In this document: positions 17,376-25,469 of the stretch, one piece after another
Position numbering within the stretch: position 1 is the stretch's first letter
Layout: every line of letters begins with the position of its first letter
From: Stanieria sp. NIES-3757
Lineage (GTDB): Bacteria; Cyanobacteriota; Cyanobacteriia; Cyanobacteriales; Xenococcaceae
Reading direction: 5' to 3'
Assembly: GCA_002355455.1 (NCBI GenBank)
Contig: AP017375.1
Coordinates: 2,418,001 to 2,482,000, forward strand
DNA length: 64,000 bases
Notes under the pieces: model-generated
Database searches by the model: none
What the model was told of the DNA's origin: nothing
The model's input: only the letters and a program-made list of their open reading frames with translations
Position numbers and translations under genes: made by a program

Positions 17376-18209
17376 ATGAATACTAATCACAATAAAGTCA
17401 ATAGTAATGAAAATCTAATCGATTTAGACTCATTTACCAGAGCAATTGCCACACTTCGCCAAGATTCTGAATCTTTGCAACAAACTTATAATTCTGGTCA
17501 GCCTTATCCTCATTTAGCGATTGATGACCTTTTTGAACCTGCTATATTAGACCGCATTGTTGCAGAATTTCCTCGCAATCAAGATAGAGATTGGATTGTT
17601 TGGGATAGTAATTATGAATTAAAAACAACTTCCCGTGGAATTGCTGGTCTATCACCATTTACCCAATTCTTTTGTCTCTGGCTCAATTCATCTGAATTTA
17701 TTGATGAACTCAAAAAAATTACAGGAATTCAAGATTTAATCCCCGACCCTTTATTTTTCGGTGCTGGTTTGCATGAAATGTATCGCGATGGCTGGTTAGA
17801 TATACACGCAGACTATACCAAACACCCCACTTTACCTTTAATCCGTCGGATTAACCTTTTAATCTATTTAAATCGTGACTGGGATCCTTCCTGGGGAGGC
17901 GAGATCGAACTTTGGTCTGAGACAGATACAGAAAAGCGAGTTGGTTATACTCCTCATTTCAATCGAACCGTAATTTTTCCAACCACTTCAGAAACCCTCC
18001 ACGGTGTACCAAAACGATTGTCCTGTCCTCCAGAACAAAGTCGTAAACTGATTTCGATTTACTATTGGAGTCCTGCGCCTTCTTTAATTAAAGCTGGTAC
18101 TCCTATTATTTGGAGTTCTGAACAAAGTTGGCAGAAGAAGTTAAGAAAAGTTTTGAGAAATATAGCTACGAATATAAGTGGAGATAAAGGCAACGGTTTT
18201 GGTTTATAA
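17376..18209 (+). CDS. 2-oxoglutarate/Fe(II)-dependent oxygenase (prolyl 4-hydroxylase type)
   Basis: This 277-residue protein has a double-stranded beta-helix oxygenase core. The iron-binding HxD is in DIHADYTKHP, the distal His in ETLHGVPKRL, and the 2-oxoglutarate-binding Arg in QSRKLISIYYW. The segment LLIYLNRDWDPSWGGEIELW is typical of the 2OG-FeII_Oxy_3 group. An N-terminal DDLFEPAILDRIVAEFP stretch is also shared by this group in cyanobacterial sugar and peptide modification loci. The substrate cannot be told. It follows the HAD-membrane gene by 57 bases on the same strand, so the two may form an operon. Confidence 0.8.
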   Translation: MNTNHNKVNSNENLIDLDSFTRAIATLRQDSESLQQTYNSGQPYPHLAIDDLFEPAILDRIVAEFPRNQDRDWIVWDSNYELKTTSRGIAGLSPFTQFFCLWLNSSEFIDELKKITGIQDLIPDPLFFGAGLHEMYRDGWLDIHADYTKHPTLPLIRRINLLIYLNRDWDPSWGGEIELWSETDTEKRVGYTPHFNRTVIFPTTSETLHGVPKRLSCPPEQSRKLISIYYWSPAPSLIKAGTPIIWSSEQSWQKKLRKVLRNIATNISGDKGNGFGL

Positions 18210-18649
18210 AAAGTTTTTTCTTTAATCGAGTAGTTTGTACCTATTTGCTAGTAGAGTTCGATTGCTTTTCCAATTTTAGCGATCGCTCTCTAGACATTTT
18301 CAAATAATATCAATTGGATTTAATTGTTCAGATAGATTGAATGCAAAAATTAATAGTAAAAAATTTAATTTAAGTCATCTGGTAAAGGTAAGCCATACAG
18401 TTTAGGCAAAGCAAATTTATCTTAAGCTCTTCTTGGCAAGATTATTTGTTCTTTAATAGGGATTTATATACTTGTATTTAAAATCATGCGATCGCTTCGG
18501 TATAAACTAATCTCTATCTAATACACCTCAATTACATTAAGATGGTACTTTTAATAAATATTAAAACAATAAATTATTAGAAATGATTGCAGTGACAGAT
18601 TTGAAAGACAATCTAACACTTGAATCAAAGAGAGCAGTATTTTTATTTT
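18210..18649. other. Intergenic gap between convergent genes
   Basis: The 440 AT-rich bases between the oxygenase and cpeR hold two HIP1-type sites (18279-18285 and near 18488) but no convincing gene, RNA or terminator. Confidence 0.4.
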
Positions 18650-18985
18650 CTAACAAGGACGTTCATCAAATCTAGTATAAAAACCACCATATTTAATCCA
18701 ATATTGTTTAAGAGCATGATGGGGTGTATGCAGACTTGCCTTCGCTTGATAGAGAATTACTTGTCGATGATTACCAATCCAAACTTTTTTAGTTGGTTCA
18801 ACAGAAATTAAGGTTCCACCCAAACTTTTAACACATTCTTCAAATCGTTCTACAGTGGAATATTCTAAAGTTTCAAAAATAAAAAAGTGACCGGAACAAA
18901 TCAGATGTCTACTTCTAATCCAGGCTTGCATTTTCTTTTGAGCTACAGGTGGCAGCATGCTCTCTTTTAGCTCCGATATAATCAT
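18650..18985 (-). CDS. cpeR: CpeR-type phycoerythrin operon regulator
   Basis: The product has about 111 residues. The stretches AQKKMQAWIRSRHLICSG, ETLEYSTVERFEECVKSLGG and WIGNHRQVILYQAKASLHTPHH match my memory of CpeR, a small activator needed for cpeBA expression in chromatically acclimating cyanobacteria. Its place last in a linker-linker-linker-S-T-R order matches the cpeCDESTR operon of Fremyella diplosiphon. I start it at the ATG at 18985, which has GGAG six bases upstream; a TTG at 19006 and an ATG at 18958 (Met-Leu-Pro-Pro) are alternatives. It lies 27 bases after cpeT. The cpeBA genes it would control are not in this window. Confidence 0.82.
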   Translation of the reverse strand: MIISELKESMLPPVAQKKMQAWIRSRHLICSGHFFIFETLEYSTVERFEECVKSLGGTLISVEPTKKVWIGNHRQVILYQAKASLHTPHHALKQYWIKYGGFYTRFDERPC

Positions 18986-19012
18986 CGATTTCTCCGTTTT
19001 GAACAACTATAT

Positions 19013-19639
19013 TTATCTTGTTAATAGAGGTAATTCATGAGCAAAACTTGCTCGTTTTTCAAATTTTAGAGGTCCTGCTGCTGACCCCCAAATTTGTTGA
19101 TGAGTAACCAAATCCATACCTCGATCCCAACTGATCCAAGTAGTTTCAGTTAGTTCAACTTCACTGACTAAATAAGTCTCAATTCCATTACGATTAATTA
19201 AACATTTATTCCCAGGCTCGACACTACCCCGAAATAAATCACCATCTTTTTTAAAAACCATTGAACAGTGATAACGTCTTTCCAAAGAGTCAGGCTTAAT
19301 GGTTAATAAAATATCGCGATTATGTCCAGCACCTGCATATAAATAAGCATCTTGCAAACTATAATTTTCGATATAAATCTCATTCCCACGAGCTATTAAG
19401 CGGTGTACTCCTTGACGATAAGGACTCCAGAGATCGTAATCATAAGTTTGTTCAGAATAAAAACCAATCCCAGAGAAAAATTGGTAAGGTAAAGGGCGGA
19501 AAAAAATCCGAATATGAGCATAGGTTTTAGAATCCGCAAAAGCTTGTTGATGATTACTAAAATCACCAGCCATTAATTTTGCTAAATCTATTAATAAATT
19601 GGTTTCTTTGCTTTGGGAGTTATCAATTATAGGTAACAT
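19013..19639 (-). CDS. cpeT: CpeT/CpcT-family phycobiliprotein lyase
   Basis: This 208-residue member of the CpcT/CpeT chromophore lyase family has LAKLMAGDFSNHQQAFAD at the N-terminus, then RIFFRPLP, QTYDYDLWSPYRQGVHRL and RGSVEPGNKC. These are the usual stations of the family. CpcT attaches phycocyanobilin to the Cys153-type site of beta-phycocyanin; CpeT is the phycoerythrin-operon paralogue, thought to help attach or chaperone phycoerythrobilin. It lies between cpeS and cpeR as in the cpeCDESTR operon. Confidence 0.85.
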   Translation of the reverse strand: MLPIIDNSQSKETNLLIDLAKLMAGDFSNHQQAFADSKTYAHIRIFFRPLPYQFFSGIGFYSEQTYDYDLWSPYRQGVHRLIARGNEIYIENYSLQDAYLYAGAGHNRDILLTIKPDSLERRYHCSMVFKKDGDLFRGSVEPGNKCLINRNGIETYLVSEVELTETTWISWDRGMDLVTHQQIWGSAAGPLKFEKRASFAHELPLLTR

Positions 19640-19726
19640 TTTTTTAGTAAATAGTTAGAATTTATGGAAAAAATTTAAAGGTAATTTTTATAAGAAAAGT
19701 TTATAAAAAAAAAGAAGCATCAATTT

Positions 19727-20263
19727 TTAAGAATTTGTGCTTAAAGACCTAATTTCTGAAGAAAAAGAAGCTGTAGTTGCTCCATTTCCATCACTAGTTT
19801 TAATTAAAGAAACGCGACAACGTAAATTTGGCGTGACAAACCAAATTTTTTCTTCCGCTGTTGCTCGTTCATAGTCAGTTAGTAACACAAAAGTTCCGTC
19901 GTTACTAAAGTGATAATTACCTACAGCAGGAATAGTTTCGGCATATCCTTGTTCTCTTAGTAATTTACCTTTGTTTCGTTCTTGAGGATCGGGTATTGGT
20001 ACTAAAATTGTTGAACCTTTAACTACTTCATTTTCATCCCAATCTGATTCTCCTTCCCAACTCATTTTAAAAGGAACACTAGCTAATTGAGGAGCAATTT
20101 TGTATGATTCACAAAGACTAATTACTTGAGGATCGTCTATTTCCAAAGGTTCGATATCAATAGTAGAGATAACCTGTTCAAAGTAACTAAAAGCGAGATG
20201 GTGTGCGCTTCGTTGCGATCGCCATCTGCCGAAAGAAAGCTCAACAAATTTAGTAATATTCAT
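19727..20263 (-). CDS. cpeS: CpcS/CpeS-family phycobiliprotein lyase
   Basis: This 178-residue lipocalin-fold lyase has the family opening FVELSFGRWRSQRSAHHLAFSYFE. It also has VPFKMSWEGESDWDE, GKLLREQGYAETIPAVGNYHFSNDGTFVLLTDYE and ERIWF-type EEKIWFVTPNLRCRVS. CpeS attaches phycoerythrobilin to the Cys82-type site of phycobiliproteins. The operon position fits cpeS, though the sequence style is also near the CpcS/CpeU group. A second, more divergent relative lies at 23434-23988. Confidence 0.85.
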   Translation of the reverse strand: MNITKFVELSFGRWRSQRSAHHLAFSYFEQVISTIDIEPLEIDDPQVISLCESYKIAPQLASVPFKMSWEGESDWDENEVVKGSTILVPIPDPQERNKGKLLREQGYAETIPAVGNYHFSNDGTFVLLTDYERATAEEKIWFVTPNLRCRVSLIKTSDGNGATTASFSSEIRSLSTNS

Positions 20264-20526
20264 TACAAAATATTAGGTTTAAATTTAGTAGTTTATACGT
20301 AAATGATAAAGTTAGTTTTTCTTTTCCAATCTGTAAAAAAAAGCTACAGCAACTTTCAAATGAAGTAATGTTTTATACAAGTAAAGTTACCAGTAGACCT
20401 TTAGCATCATAACCAGCAAATTTTAAAATGACAAGTTACTGAAAACGTTTAAAACATTGATAATTCTCCTCAAATTAACTGTTAAGATGGGCGAAAAAAA
20501 CTACTTTTTAAATTAATTTCGATTAA

Positions 20527-20718
20527 TTACATTTCAAGAGCCATTTCAGTAATACTGACTATTTTTCCTCCCAAACGATGAATGTTTTGGATGGTTTGAC
20601 TCAAATTAGCGAAACTAACTTCATAAGTAAGGCTACTTTGACGTAAATTCCCACTCATGCCTGGAGTAGCCACAGTAATACGAAAACGTCTATCTGTATT
20701 ACTAAAATTATTCATCAT
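20527..20718 (-). CDS. Small CpcD-domain rod-capping linker
   Basis: This 63-residue product is essentially one CpcD-type linker domain: FRITVATPGMSG at the start, then SLTYEVSFANLSQTIQNIHR and LGGKIVSITEM. Such domains cap the distal end of phycobilisome rods. It sits 81 bases after the second rod linker, where the third large linker (CpeE) lies in the cpeCDESTR operon. It is therefore either a dedicated cap or a CpeE that lost its PBS-linker domain. No remains of a lost domain are seen in the short spacers. Confidence 0.85.
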   Translation of the reverse strand: MMNNFSNTDRRFRITVATPGMSGNLRQSSLTYEVSFANLSQTIQNIHRLGGKIVSITEMALEM

Positions 20719-20799
20719 AATTGGGAGTGAGTAAGTTACATCTAAACTAGGATTAGTACGGACATAATCTAATTACATCCGTACCAAAAATCATAGAAA

Positions 20800-21567
20800 T
20801 TAACCTATTTCTGTAATGCTGACAATTTTGCCACCAGCACGATGAATGCGTTGAATCTGAGGACTCATGCGATCGCCTGGTACTAGATATTCTGTAGTAC
20901 TAATCCGACGAGGACTATCAAATTTAGAACCTTTAACTACAATCTTAAAAGTTTTTTCGGTAGCGTCTTTGTAACCAGCAAGCCGTTTACCAGAAGAAGG
21001 TAAATTAATCTTGGTAGTACTGTTGGTAGCTACGCTATCAACTAAACGAGAAGCTTTAGTTGCGCTATCGACTGAAGCAAAACCACGCAGTAAAGATAAA
21101 GTACGATTATAATTGATCTGTTTTTTACCAGTTTCAGTTTTTGCTCCTGTAGGATAAGGAACTATATTTTCACCAAATTTAGCTAAATACTCGTCACTAT
21201 CAATATAAGAATCGATTTCCGCATCGTAACCTTGTTCAATACAAGTACGAATATGCTCAGAAAGTTCTGCTTGATCGACTGGTGCGCGTCCTAATAAATG
21301 TTTAAAATTTAATTCTACAAAACGATAAGGAGCGCAAGATTCAAAATAGCGAGTCCGATAAAAATTAGATTTGGCTACTGCACGAACAAAATCTCGCACA
21401 GTAATACTACCATTACATAATTGAGATTCAGCACTAGTTAAACGCTCACTTTCCATAATATGAGGATTACCAAGTACTTGTTTGTAAACTGCACGAATTA
21501 CAGCTTGTTTATCCTCTCTACTAGTTGTAGCCCAAAGTTCTACAGGTGCGTCTAAAACTGTAGCCAT
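20800..21567 (-). CDS. Phycobilisome rod linker (probably phycoerythrin-associated)
   Basis: The product has 255 residues. A PBS-linker domain spans about 15-150: VIRAVYKQVLGNPHIMESERLTSAES, SITVRDFVRAVAKSNFYR, VELNFKHLLGRAP and DAEIDSYIDSDEYLAKFGENIVPY. A C-terminal CpcD domain spans about 200-255 (FKIVVKGSKFDSP ... IQRIHRAGGKIVSITEIG). It joins phycobiliprotein discs within a rod. AGGAGA lies eight bases upstream of the ATG. It is the second gene of the cpe-type operon; by position it corresponds to cpeD, but sequence alone does not separate CpeC, CpeD and CpcC. Confidence 0.88.
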   Translation of the reverse strand: MATVLDAPVELWATTSREDKQAVIRAVYKQVLGNPHIMESERLTSAESQLCNGSITVRDFVRAVAKSNFYRTRYFESCAPYRFVELNFKHLLGRAPVDQAELSEHIRTCIEQGYDAEIDSYIDSDEYLAKFGENIVPYPTGAKTETGKKQINYNRTLSLLRGFASVDSATKASRLVDSVATNSTTKINLPSSGKRLAGYKDATEKTFKIVVKGSKFDSPRRISTTEYLVPGDRMSPQIQRIHRAGGKIVSITEIG

Positions 21568-22004
21568 AATGATTTCTCCTGAATTAAAACTAATTGGTGA
21601 GGGGCTGTTCCTGGCGTTTAATGCTAGGGTGGGGTTGATCGATATTGGGGGGAAACCCCAGGCAATGACCCCTTACTGATACGCCCCATCAAAAATTCGC
21701 GTTATTGAATTGAGATAGAAGAGGGAAAAAAATTTCCCTACTTCTAATAAAAAATTGGCTATTAGTAAGCTAAATTAACTTTTGTCAGCCTAGAAAAAAC
21801 TTGATTGTTCGTGGGTTTAAATGACTCGCTCTTGATGGACTTTGCCCACACCGAAAAGAAATTGCGGTGATTTGTCCTTATTTGCTTCAAATTTTGTCAA
21901 ATAACTAACCAAGCTAATTATGCGTCTAATATTTACCAATGTTTAATTAGCAAGATGTTCAAAACTAATCAGCTTTATTCAAAAGCTCTTAGTTTTTTAT
22001 CTTA
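21568..22004. other. Spacer between the two large linker genes
   Basis: These 437 bases, unusually long for a gap inside an operon, hold no gene. They contain a G/C-rich block at 21600-21690 with GGGGGGAAACCCC (a possible hairpin) and other G- and C-runs. On the minus strand this could act as an attenuator or processing site between the first and later linker genes. Confidence 0.4.
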
Positions 22005-22880
22005 CTAAATAGGAGTGATGCTGGCAATTTTGCCACCAGTACGATGAATACGCTGATATTCTTCAGAGAGTTGCTCGTAAGGAACAAAATAAACTTTGTT
22101 ACTACGGCGGAATTTAGAAACCCGATTAACTGCTCCAGGCGAGCTATATCCAGTTACTTCGATGCGATAAACTTTACCATTTGCACCAGCACCAACTCCC
22201 TGACGAGTACGCGCACCAAGACCGGTATCTTGGAAAGACCAACCATCGCCAGCAGCACCACCAGAAGGTGGAATTATTGGCAAAGGTATGTTCTGAATTG
22301 CGTACTTGTTGAGAACTGGTTTTTTACCAGATAAGCTACCTTTAAAGTCACTCGAAGAAGCACCCCTTAACAGCGCAAACATATGAGTAAACTCAACCAT
22401 GGATTGACCAGGTTGAGTTTTATAGCCTCGATAATAAGGAACAAGGTTTTCCCCGTAGGCATTTTGATATTCATCACTATCGAGATAAGAATCAATCTCT
22501 GCGTCGAAACCTTGAGTGTCTAAAATTTCACTGTGCTTTCTCATTTCCTCTAAGCCTTCGGGACTACGACCAAGGAAATGCTTAAAATTAAGCTCAATAA
22601 AACGATAACGAGGACAGGTTTCAAAGAAGCGAGAGCGATAGAGGTCAGATTTAGCTACTGCGCGAACGAATTCTCTGACACTGAATTGACCGAGTTTGAA
22701 TTGTGATTCTGGAACAGTAGCTCTTTCACTTTCCATCACATAAGCATTACCTAAAATTTGCCGATAAACAGCTTTGATAATACTTTCTCGTTCTTCTTCT
22801 GAAAGACCTGGCACATATTCAAAAGGAGATGTGTCCTCAAATAAGGCTACACCTAGTTCCGATGCTGGTCCAAAAGCCAT
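22005..22880 (-). CDS. cpeC: Phycoerythrin-associated rod linker, CpeC/CpeE type
   Basis: This 291-residue linker opens FGPASELGVALFEDTSP, as in phycoerythrin-associated linkers of other cyanobacteria. A PBS-linker domain spans about 25-165 (IIKAVYRQILGNAYVMESERATVPES, FIELNFKHFLGRSPE, DAEIDSYLDSDEYQNAYGENLVPYYRG). A Gly/Pro-rich hinge follows, then a CpcD domain (about 235-291: YRIEVTGYSSPG ... YQRIHRTGGKIASITPI). It has a good ribosome-binding site (AAGGAGA). It is first in the linker-linker-cap-S-T-R operon, and a long inverted repeat lies in its leader. The exact symbol is inferred from position. Confidence 0.85.
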   Translation of the reverse strand: MAFGPASELGVALFEDTSPFEYVPGLSEEERESIIKAVYRQILGNAYVMESERATVPESQFKLGQFSVREFVRAVAKSDLYRSRFFETCPRYRFIELNFKHFLGRSPEGLEEMRKHSEILDTQGFDAEIDSYLDSDEYQNAYGENLVPYYRGYKTQPGQSMVEFTHMFALLRGASSSDFKGSLSGKKPVLNKYAIQNIPLPIIPPSGGAAGDGWSFQDTGLGARTRQGVGAGANGKVYRIEVTGYSSPGAVNRVSKFRRSNKVYFVPYEQLSEEYQRIHRTGGKIASITPI

Positions 22881-22929
22881 TAAAAAAGTCTCCTTTCAGG
22901 ACTAAAATTTTTCTGAATAGGTTTTGAGT

Positions 22930-22993
22930 AAAATTAAGCAAGCATTGGAAGAGAGATAACTATCTAAAGATGCTCGCTCTTCTGCTTAATTTT
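22930..22993 (-). promoter_or_regulatory. Stem-loop in the leader of the cpe linker operon
   Basis: AAAATTAAGCA (22930-22940) and TGCTTAATTTT (22983-22993) form a perfect 11-bp stem. Inside it GAAGAG (22948-22953) and CTCTTC (22977-22982) extend the helix beyond a 7-base bulge. It ends about 50 bases before the start codon of the first linker. In Fremyella the cpeC leader holds an inverted repeat through which the Cgi system lowers expression in red light (from memory); this could be the counterpart. Confidence 0.6.
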
Positions 22994-23433
22994 GTTACGT
23001 TGATTTTTATTTTCTAGCAAGGTAGATTGCTTTGTTTTTGATTGAAGCGAAACGCAATGATGTCAAAAACCTCGAAGATATTCCACTTCACTACGCTTAC
23101 TTGTAATCTCAACTGCAAAATCTGTTTGCTAGCGAGTATCTAGAGTTAAGGATTCCTAAATACTAAGAATTAAACCCTATTTTAATAGTTGCACTAAATA
23201 ATTGAGTGCGGTTTGTGATGAAGGATGTTTGTCAAAGAGATCGGGTCAAGCTAAATTTAGTTGACTTTTTGTAACACCTTGACAAGTTTATTTATACAAT
23301 GATGTCGCAACCCATATCATCAAGTTTTGTAAAACTTAACGAGAAAGAGATTACGTTTTGTTGAGACAAACGCCTAACAATTGATTGACCTGCTTAAAAA
23401 CTTAACATTTTTTCAAAAAAATCAGCCTAAAAT
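22994..23433. other. Rest of the promoter region of the cpe operon
   Basis: No gene is visible. The stretch should contain the promoter for the linker operon, but I could not place a clear -10/-35 pair or the RcaC-type TTGTCA direct repeat. Confidence 0.3.
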
Positions 23434-23988
23434 TCAGATAACTTTCTGTTCGACTCCAAATCCAACTAATAAAACTTTTTCTAACGGTTGTCCTTCTGAA
23501 GGACGTAGATAGTTGAGAATTTTCCGAATTCTTAAATCAGGATTGGTGAGAGTAATCGAATCAACTGAAACTACCCTGGTGTAATTGGTTGTCATTAATA
23601 ATTCTTTGGTTTGGCTATTAAACTGAAAATAAGAAATAATTGGTCTAGCTTCTTCATAAGCGCGATCGCGTAAATAATCTCCTTCTAGCCACGAACCATT
23701 TTCAGCTTTGGGGACAAACATCAAGTTGAGGTTTTGACTAACTTCTTCCCCTTTATCAGAAATCGTATAAAAACCTAAATTAAATCCAGGTAAACTATCT
23801 AAATCATTAATTTTTTGATATTCATTATCGGCTAAGACTTTTTCTTTTTGAACAGTTGTCAGAGGTTTGATTTCAAACTCCGTACGCGATCGCTCTATTT
23901 CTTGATGAGTGAGATAATGATAAGTCCGTTCTGATTGCCAGTTGCCTACACAATGAGCGAAAAATTGTTCAAAAACAGATGTATTCAT
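23434..23988 (-). CDS. CpcS/CpeS-like phycobiliprotein lyase (second copy)
   Basis: This 184-residue product begins FEQFFAHCVGNWQSERTYHYL, the CpeS-family opening. It continues with FNLGFYTISDKGE, WLEGDYLRDRAYEEARPIISYFQF and LRIRKILNY. CpeS proteins attach phycoerythrobilin to Cys82-type sites. It is upstream of, and on the same strand as, the linker operon, with a 553-base gap, so it probably has its own transcript. Two CpeS-type lyases in one locus fit separate alpha- and beta-subunit or PE/PC targets (inference). Confidence 0.78.
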   Translation of the reverse strand: MNTSVFEQFFAHCVGNWQSERTYHYLTHQEIERSRTEFEIKPLTTVQKEKVLADNEYQKINDLDSLPGFNLGFYTISDKGEEVSQNLNLMFVPKAENGSWLEGDYLRDRAYEEARPIISYFQFNSQTKELLMTTNYTRVVSVDSITLTNPDLRIRKILNYLRPSEGQPLEKVLLVGFGVEQKVI

Positions 23989-24050
23989 AATTGATTGAGG
24001 ATTGACTGTTTAACTTACTTTTATTTTTGTATGTTAGTTAAGCTTGTTTG

Positions 24051-25334
24051 CTAGTTAGTTAACAATCTTCGCGTCTCCTTAGCTGCTGCCTGCATAGCTT
24101 CAGTAGGATTCATTTTATTGGTTAAAGCTGCACTGAGATAGCGTTGTAAAATATCAGAAGCTTGGGCATATTGAGCAATAGGAGGACGAAGGCCAGAACT
24201 TTCTACTACTGTTAATAATTCAGGGTAATGGGGATATTTGGCTACAATTTCAGGATCATTAAATAAAGCTTTACGACTAGGAACATAACCAGTAGCTAAA
24301 ACAAATTTGCGTTGAGACTCTTCACTACTGAAAAACTTGATTACTTCCCAAGCTGCTTCTGGATGTTGGGTATTGGCAGCGATTCCTAATCCCCATCCTC
24401 CTTGACAAGCACCACTAGGATAACCTGGTGCATGAACCATTGGTTTAATAGCAAATTTACCTTGAATTGGAGAATCTTCTGCTGAAGCTAAACCAACCAC
24501 ATAAGGCCAATTGCGTAAAAAAACAGCTTTTCCTTCTTGGAATAAACGACGACTTTCTTCTTCAGCGTAGGTTGTTACCCCCGCAGGAGAAATTTTCTTA
24601 GCTACAGTACTACGTAAAAATTCTACTCCTCGAATTGCTTCTGGTCGGTCTAATCCTACTTCAAGAGTATCAGGTTTAATCCAAAAACCGCCAAAACCCT
24701 GTAGAATTTCAACAAACATTGCCGATAAACCCTCGTATTGCTTGCCTTGCCACAAATATCCCCATTGACTAACCCCTTTTTCTTGCAAATCTTGGGAAAT
24801 TGCCATTAATTCTTCAAAGGTTCTCGGTGGTTGATAGTTATTGGCAGTTAATAAATCTTGCCGATAATAAAGCATTCCTGCATCGGAACGGAAAGGCATT
24901 CGATATAATTGCCCTTGAAATGTACCACCATTGACATCGCCTGATAAAAATTCTTTTAATTCTGTAGCATCAAGTCGGTCTGATAGAGGAAATAACCAAC
25001 CAGCAGCAGCAAACTTCGGTACCCAGACAATATCCATATAAACTAAATCATAAGGAGATTGTCCTAATAAAAACGAAGAGGTATATAAATCTTCTACCTG
25101 ATTAGTTGCATTTGGTCCTTCAATAATTTGTAGTCTAATTCGAGGATGAGTTTGATTAAATTCTGTAACTAAAGTTTGCCATTGTGCTGCTTCTAAAGCC
25201 TGAATTAAAACTGTAACTGTGGTCGGCTGTTGTGTTAAAGCTGGTAAAATAATCAGACTCAAAACAATAACTGAGCAACACAGAATCAAGAAGTAATTAA
25301 AAAATTTTAGTTGTTTTTTTACTTTTAAAATCAC
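24051..25334 (-). CDS. ABC transporter substrate-binding protein, family 1 (sugar/osmolyte type)
   Basis: This 427-residue product has a hydrophobic export signal at about residues 10-33, then TVTVLIQALEAAQWQTLVTEFNQTHPRIRLQIIEG, DLVYMDIVWVPKFAAAGWLFPL, PYVVGLASAEDSPIQGKF and CQGGWGLGIAANTQHPEAAWEVIKFFSS. These are typical of the maltose/trehalose-type binding proteins. The start codon is GTG. No permease or ATPase gene is adjacent, so the rest of its transporter lies elsewhere. The ligand is unknown; trehalose, maltose or a glucosylglycerol-like solute would be reasonable. Confidence 0.82.
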   Translation of the reverse strand: MILKVKKQLKFFNYFLILCCSVIVLSLIILPALTQQPTTVTVLIQALEAAQWQTLVTEFNQTHPRIRLQIIEGPNATNQVEDLYTSSFLLGQSPYDLVYMDIVWVPKFAAAGWLFPLSDRLDATELKEFLSGDVNGGTFQGQLYRMPFRSDAGMLYYRQDLLTANNYQPPRTFEELMAISQDLQEKGVSQWGYLWQGKQYEGLSAMFVEILQGFGGFWIKPDTLEVGLDRPEAIRGVEFLRSTVAKKISPAGVTTYAEEESRRLFQEGKAVFLRNWPYVVGLASAEDSPIQGKFAIKPMVHAPGYPSGACQGGWGLGIAANTQHPEAAWEVIKFFSSEESQRKFVLATGYVPSRKALFNDPEIVAKYPHYPELLTVVESSGLRPPIAQYAQASDILQRYLSAALTNKMNPTEAMQAAAKETRRLLTN

Positions 25335-25469
25335 TATTTTAACCAGATAAATTTTAAACTTAATCTGCTGTTTTAAGGTTATTTCCTAGTGAGTTTACTT
25401 TATCAAATTTTAGATTTTTCTCAATCTAGTTAATTTAGTTATCTCATGCTATTTTAATACTTCGTAAAT

